From: Blepharisma stoltei
Taxonomy: Eukaryota > Ciliophora > Heterotrichea > Heterotrichida > Blepharismidae
Assembly (NCBI GenBank): GCA_914767885.1
Contig: CAJZBQ010000035.1
Coordinates: 930,001 to 994,000, forward strand
Direction: 5' to 3'
Length of the DNA stretch: 64,000 nt
The notes beneath the pieces were generated by a model. That model was given only the letters and a program-made list of their open reading frames with translations. It was not told where the DNA came from and searched no databases. The position numbers and the translations under genes were made by a program. Each line of letters starts with the position of its first letter. Position 1 is the stretch's first letter. Shown here piece by piece: positions 29,488 to 42,490 of the stretch.

Positions 29488-31015
29488 ATGTCTGGAAGAT
29501 GCTTCAAAGATGGTTGTACAAACCAGCTTTATGGGAAATGTGAATGCGAAGGCATTACCTTATTTTGCAAAGACCATGGCTTTGAGCACTGAGAAAAAAA
29601 ATCTTCTAAAGGACACTGATGCCTAAGAGTTTACTTTAAGCCAGCAGAAGAAATTAAGCAGCCAATTATTGATAAACTAATAGCACTCAAAGAAGATATC
29701 AAAAACTACAAAATCGACGCACTTATCAACGCAAATACAATTATCAAGAATTTTAAAACTACGCTTGGAAGATATATTGATCAGATTAATGAAGTAGAAG
29801 CAAGAATCAATAAGATGCTTACAATTTTATATAGTGGAGAAGAGGTTCTTGACATTGCTAAAGATGATGATATGGAAAGTGTGCTTAAATTAAATGCTTC
29901 AGATGTTCAGTACAAGATGATTGGGTGGTATATAAGGCCGTGCTACCTAGACTATAAAGATATCAACGCAGCAATTAGTAAAACTTATGGAATACCTTTT
30001 AATCCTTTTATGCAACCTATAGAAGATATCATTGAATGAAATGAACTCTCATTTTTTAGGAATTCCACTTCAAATTTTGCAACTATAAACTTAGATACAT
30101 TCCAGATTTCTTCTACTGCAACTCTTCCAACTCAAGAACCAATTCATGGACACACTACAAGCTGTATACTTCCTGATTATACTTATTTCTATTGTTGCAA
30201 TAACACTAGTTCAGGCTTAGTGTTTACTATTGACAAAAATAAAAATGTTAAATATCTCCAAAATTCAAAAGTAAATCATTATGCTCATCCTATCTTTTAT
30301 AATAACTTCATCTATTTAATTGGAGGAAGAAATAACTTGGCTGAAAGGTATGATTTTAAACGAAACGTGTGGGAAAGCATGGCTCCACTACCTCAAGGTT
30401 TTAATTTTACAATTGGTTGCAATGCTTTATATAGAGATTTGATTCTTATAACGAGCTATTATATTCAAAAAATTATATTCCTAATTAAAACTTTCACCGT
30501 CTTACTATTCATTATATAGAAAAAGATAATCAGTATAAAACCTTTATTCAATATAAAAGGGTATAATTTATAGCATAACTCAAAACAACTACCAAGAAGT
30601 CCCCAATTTGGTGTTAAATGCGAGTTATAAATTTATGCTGAGAGGGAATAAAAGAGTTTATTTATTTGAGAAAGGGGGAAGGACTTTTGAAAGTGCTGAA
30701 AACAATGTTTTTAGTTGGACTCAAATAGGGACTAATAGCATTTATAGAAATTATAATCAATCAAGTGCTGTTCGCTATAGCGTAGGGACACTTTTAGCGT
30801 GCCCTTAAGCTTTTGCTTCTTCAGCAACTTTGAGTTGACTGGCCACTTGAAGATTGCAAGCAAAACCTGCAATTGCTGAGGAAGTGCATGCATAATGACA
30901 CGCTAAACCAGTCCCTAGTATATATAAGGGTTGCCTTTACTTCGTTGTTTGTATTAATCAGCTGTGGAAATTCGATCTTGGTTCTAAGCAAGCATCTCAA
31001 GTCGCAACAGTCTAA
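29488..31015 (+). CDS. B-box/Kelch-like protein, copy 1, with two IESs
   Basis: Deleting 97 bp (30476-30572) and 147 bp (30778-30924) leaves 428 codons, 427 aa. The N-terminus MSGRCFKDGCTNQLYGKCEC with FCKDH and H..H forms a B-box-like zinc site. A helical region (~55-130) resembles the coiled coil of TRIM-type proteins. The C-terminal half has Kelch-like units (FYNNFIYLIGGRNNLAERYD, RNVWESMAPLPQGFN, LWKFDLGSKQASQV). UGA is Trp at HWEKKSSKGHW and IGWYIRP. A ubiquitin-ligase adaptor-like role is possible, but no RING is seen. It is a paralogue of copies at 38553 and 48731. Confidence 0.8.
30476..30572. mobile_element. 97-bp IES (site A) in Kelch-like copy 1
   Basis: TA-bounded. Removal joins QKI to SITQNNYQEVP. 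The orthologous site in copy 3 carries a 114-bp IES whose left boundary differs by a few bases. Confidence 0.8.
30778..30924. mobile_element. 147-bp IES (site B) in Kelch-like copy 1
   Basis: Imperfect ~22-bp terminal inverted repeats (GTAGGGACACTTTTAGCGTG versus CACGCTAAACCAGTCCCTA). Excision gives SAVRYKGCLYF, exactly the uninterrupted sequence of copy 3. Confidence 0.9.
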
Positions 31016-33029
31016 AATAAAATTTAGAACTTTAATAACTTTCTATACTCTTAAACAAAATGGTAGTGTAGTAAATCTATTCTCTCACTATAGGTTTAGA
31101 GTTTAGCTAACTTACTCCTAAAACGTATAATACAAGTAAAATTGTGGTATCATCAATAAATCTGCTTAAAAGCATGCCCTAACATTGAAGAGGGTCAATC
31201 AAGTCTGTCAGGGCTTTATAACATCTAGGTTTTAACACCATAAAATTTATGTCAAAGTTTAGGGTATGACAAAGTTACCACTTTTCTCATTACACTTCAT
31301 ATATAGAGCCAAGAATCGCAATAAGACTAAGCAGTTTGATTTTCAGCACAGTAATTAGTCTAATTTTATTTAATGTAAGTGATTCTAGCATGTTGTGTGC
31401 ATATTTCTATCAAATTTGTATATGCTCTATATAGCTTCATAAGTATATAGCTTTTTAGGGCTATAATAATAAATGGATGCATACCCATTAAAATAGCTAT
31501 ATGCAGCCTCTAGATAGTGAATTTCAAAGTTGGAAGGAAGTTCAGCCTAATATTTTGAAAAAATGAGTAATTGCGATAAGCCAAATATAAGAGTCCTAGA
31601 AAATTATTAAATCACTAAATATTCAATTAATTTTTACTAGTGAAGTGCTCCAGGATATTGTATAATTAAAAGCCGAGCATTTAAAAACAAAAGACGTAGC
31701 GGAAAACTTAAGGAACTATATCAAAATTGACGTGAATTGAGTGAAATTGAATTGCTCAAATATAGGCATTATTATCATGGGAATTGCTAGCTTCTTGAAT
31801 ATAGCAAAATGCATATTCAAATCAATTTAATAAAAAAGAGCAAAGGGCATTAATCGTTTTGAAGCAATTGAAAGATATTTAGCAGCTGGGTTAGTATTCA
31901 AAGAAGATAAATTATCAAGAATAAGAGAGTTATCAGTGAAAATTCAGCAATCATCTATCAATAGACAAATCAGTGCTTGGATTTACTGGAAAGTAGATCT
32001 AAACAATATACTCGATTGAAGCCAACAAAATGAGGCTGCACAACTTTTCCATTATGCGAGTCAACTGCAGGATATTGTCTGGATCATAAAACTTTACAGG
32101 TTCTAAACAGGAGGAGTTCAAAATAGAAAAACTGTTGAAGGCTTTGAAAAAAACCGAATTTATGGATAATCTTTATTCTCCACTTCCAGCATTTCAGATT
32201 TTTACAATTAATGAAATAATATACTTGAACTATTAGAAAAGCTACCGCTAATCTAACTAAATATAATGAAAAATCAAATAAGCAAGAATTACATATTTGC
32301 AGAGATCTATATATGTATTATTCCTCTAAAAGGATAAAAGATTGCTACGCTACTGCCAAGTTATTTCCAAACCAGAATAATTCATAGTTAGCGGACTACT
32401 GAAGTAAAGGAAAATCCCAAGCAATATCCAAATAAAATCTTTATATAAGAGTTGCTGATATTTTTGACGAGCAATTGCTTTACTGTGGATATCATAATTG
32501 CTTTAAGAATGATGGAAACATTTTTTTATTTAAATATCTTCTCGAAATAGTAGTATTCGATTAGTTATTATTCATTAATTATTGAAGAAAGACATGAAAG
32601 CGCATTGAAGCTAACGTATATTATTAATTTCAATTAAACTTAGCTGAAAGTCTTGCTGGCTTTTCGAAAGAAAATCTTCAAGGCAAGCATCAACTTTGCA
32701 AGCTAGCAAATTGAAGAGATGCAGTATTTGCTAGAGAAGTGGTAAAGATTCAAATGAAAGCTGCTAGCTCTTTCTAAAATGTTTATACGCATGAATGATG
32801 CTTTGAAGACCATCTAATTTAACCTAATATTAAGCTAAATTATTGAATTTGAATCAGTTAGTGGAGTGAGTGCAAGTAGAATGCCATTTAAACAGTTGGC
32901 ACACTGAATTGAATTATATTTAAATTAAAAATGAAAATGTTGCATTCTATTTTTATATCTTTTTAAAAAAAAAATAACCCCCAAAATTTAAAAGATTGTT
33001 TGGTCCAATTTAAAGGGGGGAATAAGATT
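31016..33029. pseudogene. Decayed protein-coding region
   Basis: The first ~300 bp is the 3' flank shared by all Kelch-like copies. From ~31500 to 32780 coding-like pieces in several plus frames are broken by stops: FEAIERYLAAGLVFKEDKLS, SRIRELSVKIQQSSINRQIS, LQGKHQLCKLANWRDAVFAR. The family is not recognised. No single repair gives a full frame. Confidence 0.45.
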
Positions 33030-34360
33030 ATAAAGTTATAAATGCAATAATTAGCAAAAGTTATGAAAAAATTTTAATCCCTTTAGGCAATACAGAGAAA
33101 ATGCTATTATATCAAATGAGCTTTCATCTTTTATGCATCCTATAAACTTAGATTTCTTCTACAGTAACACTTTCTAAATAAAATGGCTACTATAAAATAT
33201 CTCTCGTGAATGCTAAGAGTTCGTAGACCCTTTCTGCAATAAGAGAAAATCGGTTCACGAACGATTAAGATTAAGTTAAATTGTAGTGGGTCATTGGGAG
33301 TTATTTCATCCCCTATCCGTCCTCACTGGCTTCAGGCCATAGGTACCTTGCCCTTGTTCAGGCACTAATTGCTTCCAGAAGTTTGAGCCTATTTTGCAGT
33401 TTCGCTATGCTGTCTGCGTGCTGAGAAAAAGCCTGCCTTGGTATCCTGATAAGGTAAACCCTACTTGGACTTCCTAAAAGTATGAGATCTACTTGTCTGG
33501 GGCTGGGATCAGCTCATAATCACTCTTAGCCTTTCACATTCACTACTTTTAAAAGTTTTCTTGAATGAAACTACTTAAAAATCATATGATAACTAGCTCA
33601 CAAACCTGATAAAAAGGCCGAGCCTAAGTTTTTGGAATAGATAATAATTAAAAAAATGGCCTAGTGATTTAGACTCTATATTAATAGTAGTGAGAATTGC
33701 AGAACTCAACAGTATATTCCTACCGAAAGGATTCCAAGCAGTTTACCACTTTGGCTCAAAGCCAGAGCTTTGCCCTAAAAAAGTTTTTCTCTACTAATTA
33801 TCTTATACTTAACCCTTTCAACTCAAGAGCCAATTCACAAATACACCAGAAGCTGCATACTTCTAATTATACTTATTTTTATTGCTTTAATAATATTATT
33901 TCAGGGTAGCTTTTACAATTGACAAAATAAAAATGCTAAATAGCTTTAAAAATTAAAAGTGATTTGCTATGTTGATATGATATTTCATAATAGATTTATC
34001 TATTTATTAGGTGGAAAGAATAGCTTGGCTGAGAGATATTATTTTAAGCAAGACTCATGGGAAAGAATGGCTCCATACCTTAAAGTTTGAATTTTAGTTA
34101 TGGCTGCAATGCTTTATATAGAGATCTGATCCTTATAACAAGCTATTATATCAAAAAAATCATAATTTATATATATCATACCTCAAAATAAAACAAAAAG
34201 TTTCCAAATGCATATTCTCATAAATTTATGTTGAGAAATAATAAGCTTATGCATTTGAGAAAGGCGGAAAAATTTTTGAAAGTTCTGAATACAATATTTT
34301 AAATTAGACTCAAATAGGGACTAATAGATTAGCATTTCAAGAAAAGTTGCCTTAAAAGAA
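33030..34360 (+). pseudogene. Kelch-like copy 4, decayed and interrupted
   Basis: Pieces match the intact copies: AISKSYEKILIPLGNTEKML (~33050), SCIL..YTYFYC-like text (~33860), then GGKNSLAERYYFKQDSWERM (~34010). Stops and frameshifts are frequent. About 600 bp of foreign DNA (33180-33790) splits it. Confidence 0.75.
33290..33560. repeat. GC-richer insert in Kelch-like copy 4
   Basis: Composition resembles the SINE-like blocks. GATTAAGATTAAG lies at its left border. No internal gene is recognised and boundaries are approximate. Confidence 0.4.
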
Positions 34361-34429
34361 ATAAAAATCTCCTATAGCTGCAAAGTGTCATTAGACACAA
34401 AATAGATCGCAAAAATTAGCCTAAAATAA

Positions 34430-36492
34430 TCAATTGAAGCGAAATTCACCGAGGCTGCTCCTAGTAAAGCCTACTCTGCTCCTTCAGATCCACATTACCA
34501 GTATAAAGCTAAAACTAAATTTTTCCTCAAGTGAAAACATTGGAAGATCTAGCATAAAAGAAATCCCTGAAAGCCAGATATCTGACTACTCAACTGTGAC
34601 TGCTATACTTGCATTTTCAAGATCAGGGCCATTTACAGTAAAAGAGCCTTTTAAAGATAGTGAGTCTAGAACCAAGCATGAGCCTGTAGAAATGGAAAAC
34701 AGAGCTACATTCCCTATAAAATAATATTAATTTAGCATATATATTAGAGAATGAAACGATAATTATCAAAGAAACAGCTTTGGTGTCCATGATGGGCTTC
34801 GATAAGATGGATTTTGGCTAAACAGCAAAGCAAATTAAAAGGAAGACTGATCCATGGAGATGGAGAAGTCTGAAAAGACGATAAAGCCCACGGCTCTGGA
34901 GTCTGTGTCTATGATAAACAGCATAGAGAAGGCACTGAAGCTTGACATAGCACAATACCAGGGAGAATATGTAGATGGAAAGAAAAAAGGAGGAGGTGGA
35001 TCTCAATGGGCTGGTGGTCGCATTTATGAAGGCGAGTTTAAAGATAATGGCATTCATGGGGTAGGGATTTATATGTGGAGTGACGGGAGAAAATATGTAG
35101 GAGAGTGGATAATCCATAATACATTTATTATACAATTTTTTATATAAGGAATGCAGGATTTAGTATAATAAAAGATACATAGCAAAATGGAAGGGGCCGG
35201 AGCTTTTACGCGGATGACAGAATGTTATGAGAAGAAGCATATGTTGATGATAAAAAACAAGAGTATGGAGTGCTTGAGTGGCATATGAAAGAAAATATGA
35301 AGGAGGCTGATATAATGGAAAACAGCATGAACGAGTTTTATTATACTTCGATAGGAAGTAAAAGAGAAGGAGAATGGAAAGACGGCCAAAGAATGAAATG
35401 GATGACTTATAATTTAGATAAGTAATATATCAATAGGAAAATTAATTATTTAATGTATTTGAGAAATTTTATTTAAGCACACATTTTATTAGGCAATAAA
35501 TTATCCTTCTTTATAATAAATTAAATTTAATATTTTTTATGCAAACTATTTAAGTGCCTATGCAAAGTCTTTATTTTCTATAAAATAAACTGCCAAAAAG
35601 GATAACACTGTTTTAATATTTTAAGAATTATGGGAAATTACTCTTGCCTCATATGTCCAGATGAAAACGAAAAATCTACTTGAGAACTCCCATGCAACGA
35701 CAAAAAGCCTAAAACGCAACCCAGTCGATTTGGAAAATGGAGCTATTTATATTGGAGAATTGGAATAAAAATAGCCTAGGGCCCGGGTTTGGGCTGCAGC
35801 TGTTTACTGATGGTTCTCAATATGAAGGGTATTTGATAAAAAATAAAGCAAATATAAAAGGAAGATTAGTCCGTGTCAATTGAGATGTCTATGAAGGCGA
35901 GAGGAAGAATGACAAGGCTTGTGGATACGGAATTTATGCATATATTTGCGGGGCAAGATATGAATTAACTGAAAAACTGATGAACAAAATGACACAGGGA
36001 CTGAGTATCAGCCTAATGGATGAAAATATCATGGAGAGTATTTAAGTGGCCTAAGGCATGAGTTTAGAAAATATGAATTGGAGGATGGAAGTTCCTATGA
36101 AGAGCATTTTAAGGATAATAAATATCATGGAATGGGGGGTTTCACATACTTTGTGATTGTTTTTGATTATTTTTGGTGGGGAATTTGGAAAGGGGATATT
36201 CAGGTAAAAAAAAATATATGACGTGGTCGGAAAATAAGATCTATAGGAGAATGGGCAAATAATAAACTGCATGGGCAGGGCATTTTACATGGATTGATAG
36301 AGGATCATATATTGGGGAGTATGCTAATGATAAAAAGCAAGGATTTGGAGTTTTAGAGCGGCCTGATGGAAGAAAGTATGAAGGAAACTGGTATAATGAC
36401 GAAGAGAATGGGATGAGCTGGTATATAGCTAAAGGAGTGAAAAAGAAAGTTGAGTGGAAAGATGGGATAATAAGAGCATGGACTACTGAATA
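34430..36492 (+). pseudogene. MORN-repeat gene remnants, plus-strand set
   Basis: MORN units appear in changing frames: GRIYEGEFKDNGIHGVGIYM, EYQPNGWKYHGEYLSG, EWANNKLHGQGIFTWID, GSYIGEYANDKKQGFGV and PDGRKYEGNWYNDEENG. The block ends WKDGIIRAWTTE. A second start-like segment MGNYSCL (35631) matches MGNYTCL at 41188. At least two genes or gene halves are present, neither intact. MORN proteins usually bind membranes or the cortex. Confidence 0.75.
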
Positions 36493-36740
36493 ATTGTATA
36501 ATATTTATGCCTATTGTTTTAAAAATTTTTTTTTAAATTATATTGGGGTTAGTTTTCAAACAGAAATTTAGCAGACCCAGACATGCCAGCAAAAGCCATC
36601 AATAATAGTATTAATCGAGATTATGCAAATTAAAATTATATATAAACAGAGATCCAGGATATTTATTCAGAGGTTTGCATACTAAAAGCCAAGCTATATG
36701 GGATATAGCAGAAATTTGGAAATTATCTCTTAAATTTATA

Positions 36741-37454
36741 TTCCACTCTCTCCGTTGGTGAACCAAAAAATTTTGTTCGCTCACGGAAGGAGTTTTTTAA
36801 AATTTACATATAGATTTTATAGAAAATTTTTTTTGAAATTAAAAAAATTCGCAAAAATTGGAAACCAATCATTTATTTATCCTAAACTTTAGGTTTTTAA
36901 ATTGCTATTTGTTTAAAATGAAACGAAATTAGTTGAAAATTTTATCACTTACTCCCCCCTCCGTGAGTGAACAAAAAAAATTTTGTTCACTCACGGAGGG
37001 TGGTTAATTTTTTTTTTTAAAAAAATTATATATAAATTTTATAAAAAATATTTTTTTTCGAAATTAAAAAAAATCTAATTCGCAAAAATTGGAAAGCAAA
37101 TATTAATTTAATTTATAAAATTTATGTTTTTAAAAAGCAATTCGTTTGAAATTAAACAGAATTAGCTCTAGATTTCATTATACTAATTATCATTTATATA
37201 TCAATTTTTTTTTCCATAAAAAATTTTTCTGCTACAAAATTTTTGTTCACTCACGGAGGGTGGGTTTTTTGGCAAAAAATAGCGATTTTTCTAATGGTTT
37301 TGTTCACTCACGGAGGGGGGGGGGAGTTATATATAAAAATTTTTCAAAATAATTTTATTAAAAAATATTTCTCACTTATATAGGATGGGCTTTTGGGCAA
37401 AAGATAGGGATTTTTCCAATGATTTTGCTTGCTCACAGAGGGTGAAGGGAGTTA
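36741..37454. mobile_element. Outer MITE interrupted by a second copy
   Basis: The left part 36741-36951 and right part 37330-37454 are the two ends of one CTCC/GTGAGCGAAC MITE. A complete sister copy sits between them at a TA. Confidence 0.82.
36952..37329. mobile_element. Inner MITE, near-complete copy
   Basis: Bounded by TA at 36950 and 37328. Ends CTCCCCCCTCCGTGAGTGAA and CACTCACGGAGGGGG are almost perfect inverted repeats, and a sub-terminal inverted copy of the same motif lies just inside each end. It is ~378 bp and the best-preserved copy in the window. Confidence 0.9.
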
Positions 37455-38552
37455 TATAATATACGAATGCTATTTTCAGCAATTAAACGAAATATATTAA
37501 ATCGCTATTATTCCAAGCTTTAAAAGACCAAATATAATAAAATGAGCATAAGAGATCTCCTAAATAAACAACGAAAAACTGCTAGCTTTCTCACCTGCAA
37601 GGATTTTTCTGACTTTGGCTTTATTCGAAAATCTAGTTCCCTAGACTTCTATAGCGTTTTCTGTTATGCTTTCCAATATAATTTTAAGTTATTATTCTGA
37701 AGCAATTTAATTGAATTAATATATTTACTTATTTCGAATTTTCAGTAAGCTTTTTAAATAATCAAAATTTTATACTTGAGTTTCGAGCTTTTCTTTTAAC
37801 TCCCCCGATTCAGCGAGCGAACAAAACAATTTGTTCGTTCAAGGAGGGGGTTAATTTGTTTTTAAAGGATATACTTTATAGCTTAGGGCTTCTTGTTCTC
37901 AACTGGGCTAAATCGATGAGCAATCATTATAAACTCAAAAGTATTAATTATTTATGCTTAAATAATGGCACATCATTAAAAAGTCCTCAAAACATATTAT
38001 AAGATTTTAAAACTAATGCTGAGAAAATATTGAACAAGTGTATTTCTCCTAAAAATTAGCATTTTCATATGCTTTATTTCCATTTGTTTTAAAAACCTTC
38101 TCCAATTGATGTTTTTAAGTAAATTCAATGTTTAGTAGCGAAGAGGGTCTATTAAAATTAATTTAGATTGTTTGAAAAGCTTCTGTGATTACCCGAAGAT
38201 AATTTTCTCCGCTCTTCGCCACCAGCTACCTGCTGCCATCTTCAGGATTGGCGCTATGTAATGAGAAAAGTGGAAACTTTGTTATACCCTAAACTTTGAC
38301 ATAAATTTTCTGGTGTTAAAACCTAGCTGATATAAGACCTGATAGACTTTATGGAACCTTTCCCTGCGCAATATTAGTCTTCTAATTCAGGACATGCTTA
38401 AGCAGATTTATTGATGATACCACAATTTTACTTGTATTATACGTTTTAGGAATAAGTTAGCTAAACTCTAAACCTATAGTGAGAGAATAGATTTACTACA
38501 CTACCATTTTGTTTAAGAGTATAGAAAGTTATTAAAGTTCTAAATTTTTATT
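37455..38552. other. Spacer with a 68-aa ORF and a MITE end
   Basis: ATG 37542 to TAA 37748 encodes MSIRDLLNKQRKTASFLTCK and a hydrophobic remainder; it may be a truncated gene start. At 37800-37850 a short AACTCCCCC...GGGGGTT dyad is a MITE terminus. From ~38150 the sequence is the 3' flank of Kelch-like copy 2. Confidence 0.4.
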
Positions 38553-40086
38553 TTAGACTGTTGCGACTTGAGATGCTTGCTTAGAACCAAGATCGAATTT
38601 CCACAGCTGATTTGGATAAACAACGAAGTAAAGGCAACCCTTATATATACTAGGGACTGGTTTAGCGTGTCATTATGCATGCACTTCCTCAGCAACTTGC
38701 AGGTTTTGCTTGCAATCTTCAAGTGGCCAGTCAACTCAAAGTTGCTGAAGAAGCAAAAGCTTAAGGGCACGCTAAAAGTGTCCCTACGCTATAGCGAACA
38801 GCACTTGATTGATTTAAATCTCCTGTGATGCTATTAGTCCCTATTTGAGTCCAACTAAAAACATTGTTTTCAGCACTTTCAAAAGTCCTTCCCCCTTTCT
38901 CAAATAAATAAACTCTTTTATTCCCTCTCAGCATAAATTTATGATAATTGCCATTTAACAGCAAATTGGGGACTTCTTGGTAGTTGTTTTGAGTTATGCT
39001 ATAAATTATACCCTTTTATATTGAATAAAGGTTTTATACTGATTATCTTTTTTTCTATATAATGAATAGTAAGACGGTGAAAGTTTTAATTAGGAATATA
39101 ATTTTTTGAATATAATAGCTCGTTATAAGAATCAAATCTCTATATAAAGCATTGCAACTAATTCCAAAATTAAAACCTTGAGGTAGTGGAGCCATGCTTT
39201 CCCACACGTTTCGTTTAAAATCATACCTTTCAGCCAATTTATTATTTCCTCCAATTAAATAGATGAAGTTATTATAAAAGATAGGATGAGCATAATGATT
39301 TACTTTTGAATTTTGGAGATATTTAACATTTTTATTTTTGTCAATAGTAAACACTAAGCCTGAACTAGTGTTATTGCAACAATAGAAATAAGTATAATCA
39401 GGAAGTATACAGTTTGTAGTGTATGCGCTAATTGATTCTTGAGTTGGAAGAGTTGCAGTAGAAGAAATCTGGAAGGTATCTAAATTTATAGTTGCAAAAT
39501 TTGAAGAATTATTCCTAAAAAATGAGAGCTCGCTTGATATGATCATATTTTCTATATCATACATAAAAGGATTAAAAGGTTTTTCATAAGTTTTGCTAAT
39601 TGCTGCATTAATATCTTTATAGTCTAGGTAACACTCTTTTATATCTCATCCATTCATCTTACACCGGGCATCTGAAGCATTTAATTTAAGCACGCTTTCC
39701 ATATCATCATCTTTAGCAATATCAAGAACTTCATCTCCACTATATAAAATTGTAAGCACTTTATTGATTCTTGCTTCTGCTTTATTAATCTGATCAATAT
39801 ATATTCCAAGCGTAGTATTGAAATTCTTGATAATTGTATTTGCGTTGATTAGTGCGCCAATTTTGTAGTTTTTGATATCTTCTTTGAGTGCTATTAGTTT
39901 ATCAATAATTGGCTGCTTAATTTCTTCTGCTGGCTTAAAGTATAGTCTTAGGCAACGGTGCCCTTTAGAAGTTGGTTTTTCTAAATGCTCAAGGCTGTGC
40001 GCTTTGCAAAATAAGACAATGCCTTCGCATTCACATTTCCCATAAAGCTGCTTTGTACAGCCATCTTTGAAGCATCTTCCAGACAT
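38553..40086 (-). CDS. B-box/Kelch-like protein, copy 2, with two IESs
   Basis: Deleting 148 bp (38646-38793, site B) and 99 bp (39002-39100, site A) leaves 429 codons, 428 aa. The B-box-like start MSGRCFKDGCTKQLYGKCEC, FCKAHSLEH and the Kelch-like half (LIGGNNKLAERYDFKRNVWE, QLWKFDLGSKQASQVATV) match copy 1. UGA is Trp at MNGWDIKECY. It is inverted relative to copy 1, and both carry site-B IES. The upstream flank retains a remnant of the TPR-gene tail, shared with copy 3. Confidence 0.8.
38646..38793. mobile_element. 148-bp IES (site B) in Kelch-like copy 2
   Basis: Same element and site as 30778-30924 in inverted orientation, one base longer. Confidence 0.88.
39002..39100. mobile_element. 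99-bp IES (site A) in Kelch-like copy 2
   Basis: TA-bounded homologue of 30476-30572. Confidence 0.8.
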
Positions 40087-41880
40087 AATTATAGAATCAT
40101 AATAAGCTATTATTTCTTTTCTTATTTAAAGTTTATTTCCCCAGATAAAAATTATAATCCTAACAGCTCGATTATATTTTATATTCTTAACCTTATCTGA
40201 TTAGATTCTTAAGATATAGCATAGGCATATTTTCCTTTAATAGTTTATTATATATTTATAGTGCTCTTTAAAGCTCTCTTATTAATTAAAATACGTCTTC
40301 TAAATATTTATTTGAACTATTCATATCCTACTTTATTTTGTAATGGAGCAGAAATGAAGTCACAAGGCGCCCTGGGCTTATAGACCAAGATTTGGCACTG
40401 GCGAGGAATCTTATTACAGATAGGGTTTAGATGATGATGATGATTATGACAGCTTATTCTGGATGAGAAATTCTTGGACGATGCTGATAAATTCTCAGAA
40501 AATGATTAAATAAGATTTTGAACGAGAAGAAGGTGATGAGGAAGAAGGAGAATACAGGGAAAGTGCACTGATTACTCTAAAGATATCTCCATTGTAACGG
40601 ACTAATCTTCCTTTTATGTTTGCTTTATCTTTTATCCAATACCCTTCATATTGAGACCCATCAGTAAACAGCTGCAGCCCAAACCCGTGCCTTTGGCGTT
40701 TTTTATAACATTCTCCTATATAAATAGATCCATTTTCCAACTCGACTCGGTTGCACTTCATTCTTGGCTCATTTTCAGGAAATAGCTCATCAATTTTATA
40801 AGGCTCTAGTTAGCTCTGTCAACAGCTGTTGAGTAATCAGGGACTTCTTCTTTTGGGATTTCTTTTAAAAAAGATCTGGTAATATGGGCAGAGAAGGAGG
40901 GAAAAAATGCTTAAGTAGGGGAGAGTCTCAGCTATTTTGTGCTTTTATTGGTTTTGTCCTGCTGATGATTTGAGTTATTTTACGATCTAAATAGCCACGG
41001 AGGACACTTTGGAGATGGACGATTTCCAGCTTGCTGATTTGAATTTCAGTTTTGAGGCTTTTTATCATCGTCGCATGGAAATTCTTGTTCGAGGCTGGGC
41101 TTATGGAAGGTCTTTGCATTTCTTGGAAACTTTCTGTAATAAATTTTTCGTTTTCGTCTCGATATGTGAGGCAAGTGTAATTTCCCATAGCTGTTAAAAT
41201 ATTATAATAGTTTTATCCTTTTTGGCAGTTTATTTTATAGAAAATAAGGTTTTGTATAGGCATTTAAATAGTTTACATAAAAAATATTAAATTTAGATTA
41301 TTATAAAAAAGGATAGTTTATGCCTAATAAAATTTGTGCTTAAATAAAATTTATCAAATACATTAAATAATTAATTTTCCTATTGAAATATTACTATCTA
41401 GATCATAAGTCATCCATTTCATTCTTTGACCATCTTTCCATTATCCTTCTCTTTTACTTCTAATAAAATCCGTCCATGCTGTTTTCCATTATACCAGCCT
41501 CCTTCATATTTTCTTCCATCAGGCACCCAAGTACTCCATATCCTTATTTTTTATCATAAAACATATCTTCATTTATATGTCATTCCATAAAAGTTCCGAT
41601 CCCTTCCATTTTACTATATATTTTTTATTATAATAAATTCTGCATTCATTAATAATAAATTTTATAATAAATGTATTATGGAGTATCTATTTTCCTAAAT
41701 ATTTTCTACCGTCACTCCTCATATAAATCCTCGCCCTATGAAAACCATAATCTTTAAGCTGACCTTTATAAAAATCCCCCAGCCCATTCAAATCTGTCTT
41801 TCCCTTGTTTCTTTCCGCCTGCATATTCTCCTTGGTATCGTGCTCTGCCAAATTTCAGTGCCTTCTCCATTTGTTGTTTA

Positions 41881-42059
41881 CTCCCCCCTCCGTGAGCGAA
41901 CAAAACCATTAGAAAAAATCCCTATTTTTTTCCAAAAACCCACCTTCATTAAGTGAACAAAAATTGTTTTAATAGAAAAATTTTTTACAAATAAAATTTT
42001 GATATATAAGTGATAATTAGTATAATGAATCTCGAGCTAATTTTGTTTAAATTTTAAAC
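41881..42059. mobile_element. Truncated MITE
   Basis: Left end CTCCCCCCTCCGTGAGCGAA is intact after TA 41879. The body stops at TTTAAATTTTAAAC, halfway through the family sequence, where the next element begins. Confidence 0.82.
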
Positions 42060-42490
42060 TTACTTACTTACTTACTTAGAAATTAGAAGGCGTCTGCCGT
42101 TTTGATTACGCAGTCACCACGGATCCCCATTGCTGGATTCACCTGCTTTGCGCCGTCTTCGGTTCCACCTTGTCCGGATTGGGGTAATGGTTCGCTGGCC
42201 CAAGAATCAGCTCGGATACTACCTTTCTCCTTCTTCAGCTCCTGATGGGCCTGGCAATTCTGAAGTGAGATTTCGCCTGGACGTCTACTCCTCTCCTTGC
42301 GGCTTGAGTGTTGAGTGGGCGGGCTATGGACTTCTGCGGCATGCTGCTTGGGTATACGAAGTTGACCACCAAAAATTGAATTTCTGGTGACCTATCGGCA
42401 AAAAGGAAAAATTCAAGTCCTGGGGTGTAACTCCCAGTTTCACGCTAGGCAATTGCCCGATTGGTCTAGGTGTTCCCTGTTTAGCATCTT
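42060..42490 (-). repeat. SINE-like element with (TTAC)n end
   Basis: A TTACTTACTTACTTAC run marks the left edge, a 3' tail if the element is on the minus strand. 42385-42465 matches the reverse complement of 21900-21975. It interrupts both the MITE and a MORN remnant. Confidence 0.65.
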
